This document shows, one piece after another, positions 63,673 through 64,000 of a stretch of DNA of 64,000 nt. Position 1 is the stretch's first letter. Every line of letters begins with the position of its first letter. Made by a program: the position numbers and the translations under genes. This DNA is from Fasciolopsis buskii (lineage: Eukaryota > Platyhelminthes > Trematoda > Plagiorchiida > Fasciolidae). A model generated the notes under the pieces. The model searched no databases. It saw nothing but the letters and a program-made list of their open reading frames with translations, and was not told the origin of the DNA. Location of the stretch: NCBI GenBank assembly GCA_008360955.1, contig LUCM01010140.1, positions 64,685 to 128,684 of the forward strand, given 5' to 3'.

Positions 63673-64000
63673 AATTCGCTTACTTTATCATGTTCCAATT
63701 ATGATGGAAAGCCCCGATTCTATAATGCCAAAGACGAAGCACCATTTGGCTTGAACTGATTCCCATTTCTATCCCATAGGTCACGTGCCAGAGTAAGGAT
63801 TCCGCAGTCCCTAATCGCAGCTCCACTTGTGCACAGTGCAATTATGATTGCAATTAGGAGAGATTAATTCAATTTGCTCATGTTCAGATTTCGGACAATT
63901 AGCGCATCTGTTGTCTTAGAGCAGGAAATTAATTTTGCAAACTTTTCTGATTCGCGTTTTCCAACATACACTAGCATATTTAGCCATAAATAACCCCCCA
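63161..64000. other. No recognisable gene
   Basis: AT-rich; only the (TA)n microsatellite stands out. Confidence 0.6.
63641..63671. repeat. (TA)n microsatellite with TGTA interruptions
   Basis: More than 20 bases of alternating TA followed by TGTATGTATA. Confidence 0.95.

Overview
This window looks like nuclear DNA from a parasitic flatworm (trematode, cestode or monogenean). The base composition is AT-rich, introns are several kilobases long, and nearly all other recognisable coding matter is decayed retrotransposon. The RTE-like remains show the protein signatures I know from flatworm RTE/SR2-like elements, and the others are CR1/jockey-like LINEs and Penelope-like elements (PLEs). I cannot name the species. 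No bacterial operon structure, rRNA, CRISPR array or intact functional tRNA was seen.

One convincing host gene was found. It is a class A (rhodopsin-like) neuropeptide-type GPCR on the + strand, reconstructed from three exons at 35209-36189, 41067-41276 and 44914-44970. All junctions are phase 0 with GT/AG borders, and the predicted protein is 415 residues. It carries the expected GN, LAxxD, CWFP and NPLIY signatures and a short cysteine-containing helix 8. Two things are unusual: an intracellular loop 1 about 70 residues longer than normal, and NRL in place of the DRY motif. Loop and helix features resemble the RYamide/luqin/NPY/NPFF-type peptide receptors.

Layout. 1-35 kb is gene-poor. It holds two diverged copies of one tRNA-derived SINE (about 1.4 kb on -, 9.8 kb on +), a CR1-like reverse transcriptase relic (about 5.7-6.05 kb, -), a Penelope-like GIY-YIG endonuclease relic (about 11.6-12.0 kb, -), a probable Penelope-like RT relic (about 28.8-29.1 kb, -) and one exon-like ORF at 30.2 kb (-). 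35.2-45.0 kb is the GPCR. Its first intron holds a 272-bp near-perfect palindrome at 39920-40191 flanked by a 13-bp direct repeat, plus two unassigned ORFs just after exon 1. Its second intron holds a possible tRNA-Glu-like SINE head. 45-56.5 kb is again gene-poor, with a (GTTT)n microsatellite at 46.13 kb. 56.5-62.8 kb is a retrotransposon graveyard: an RTE relic on +, an RTE 3' end on - meeting it tail to tail, a CR1-like relic on +, and the 5' half of an RTE on -. The last two - strand RTE pieces may be one copy split by the CR1 insertion.

Transposon assignments rest on motif recognition by eye; no database search was possible. Most short ORFs here have no recognisable similarity and are treated as chance.
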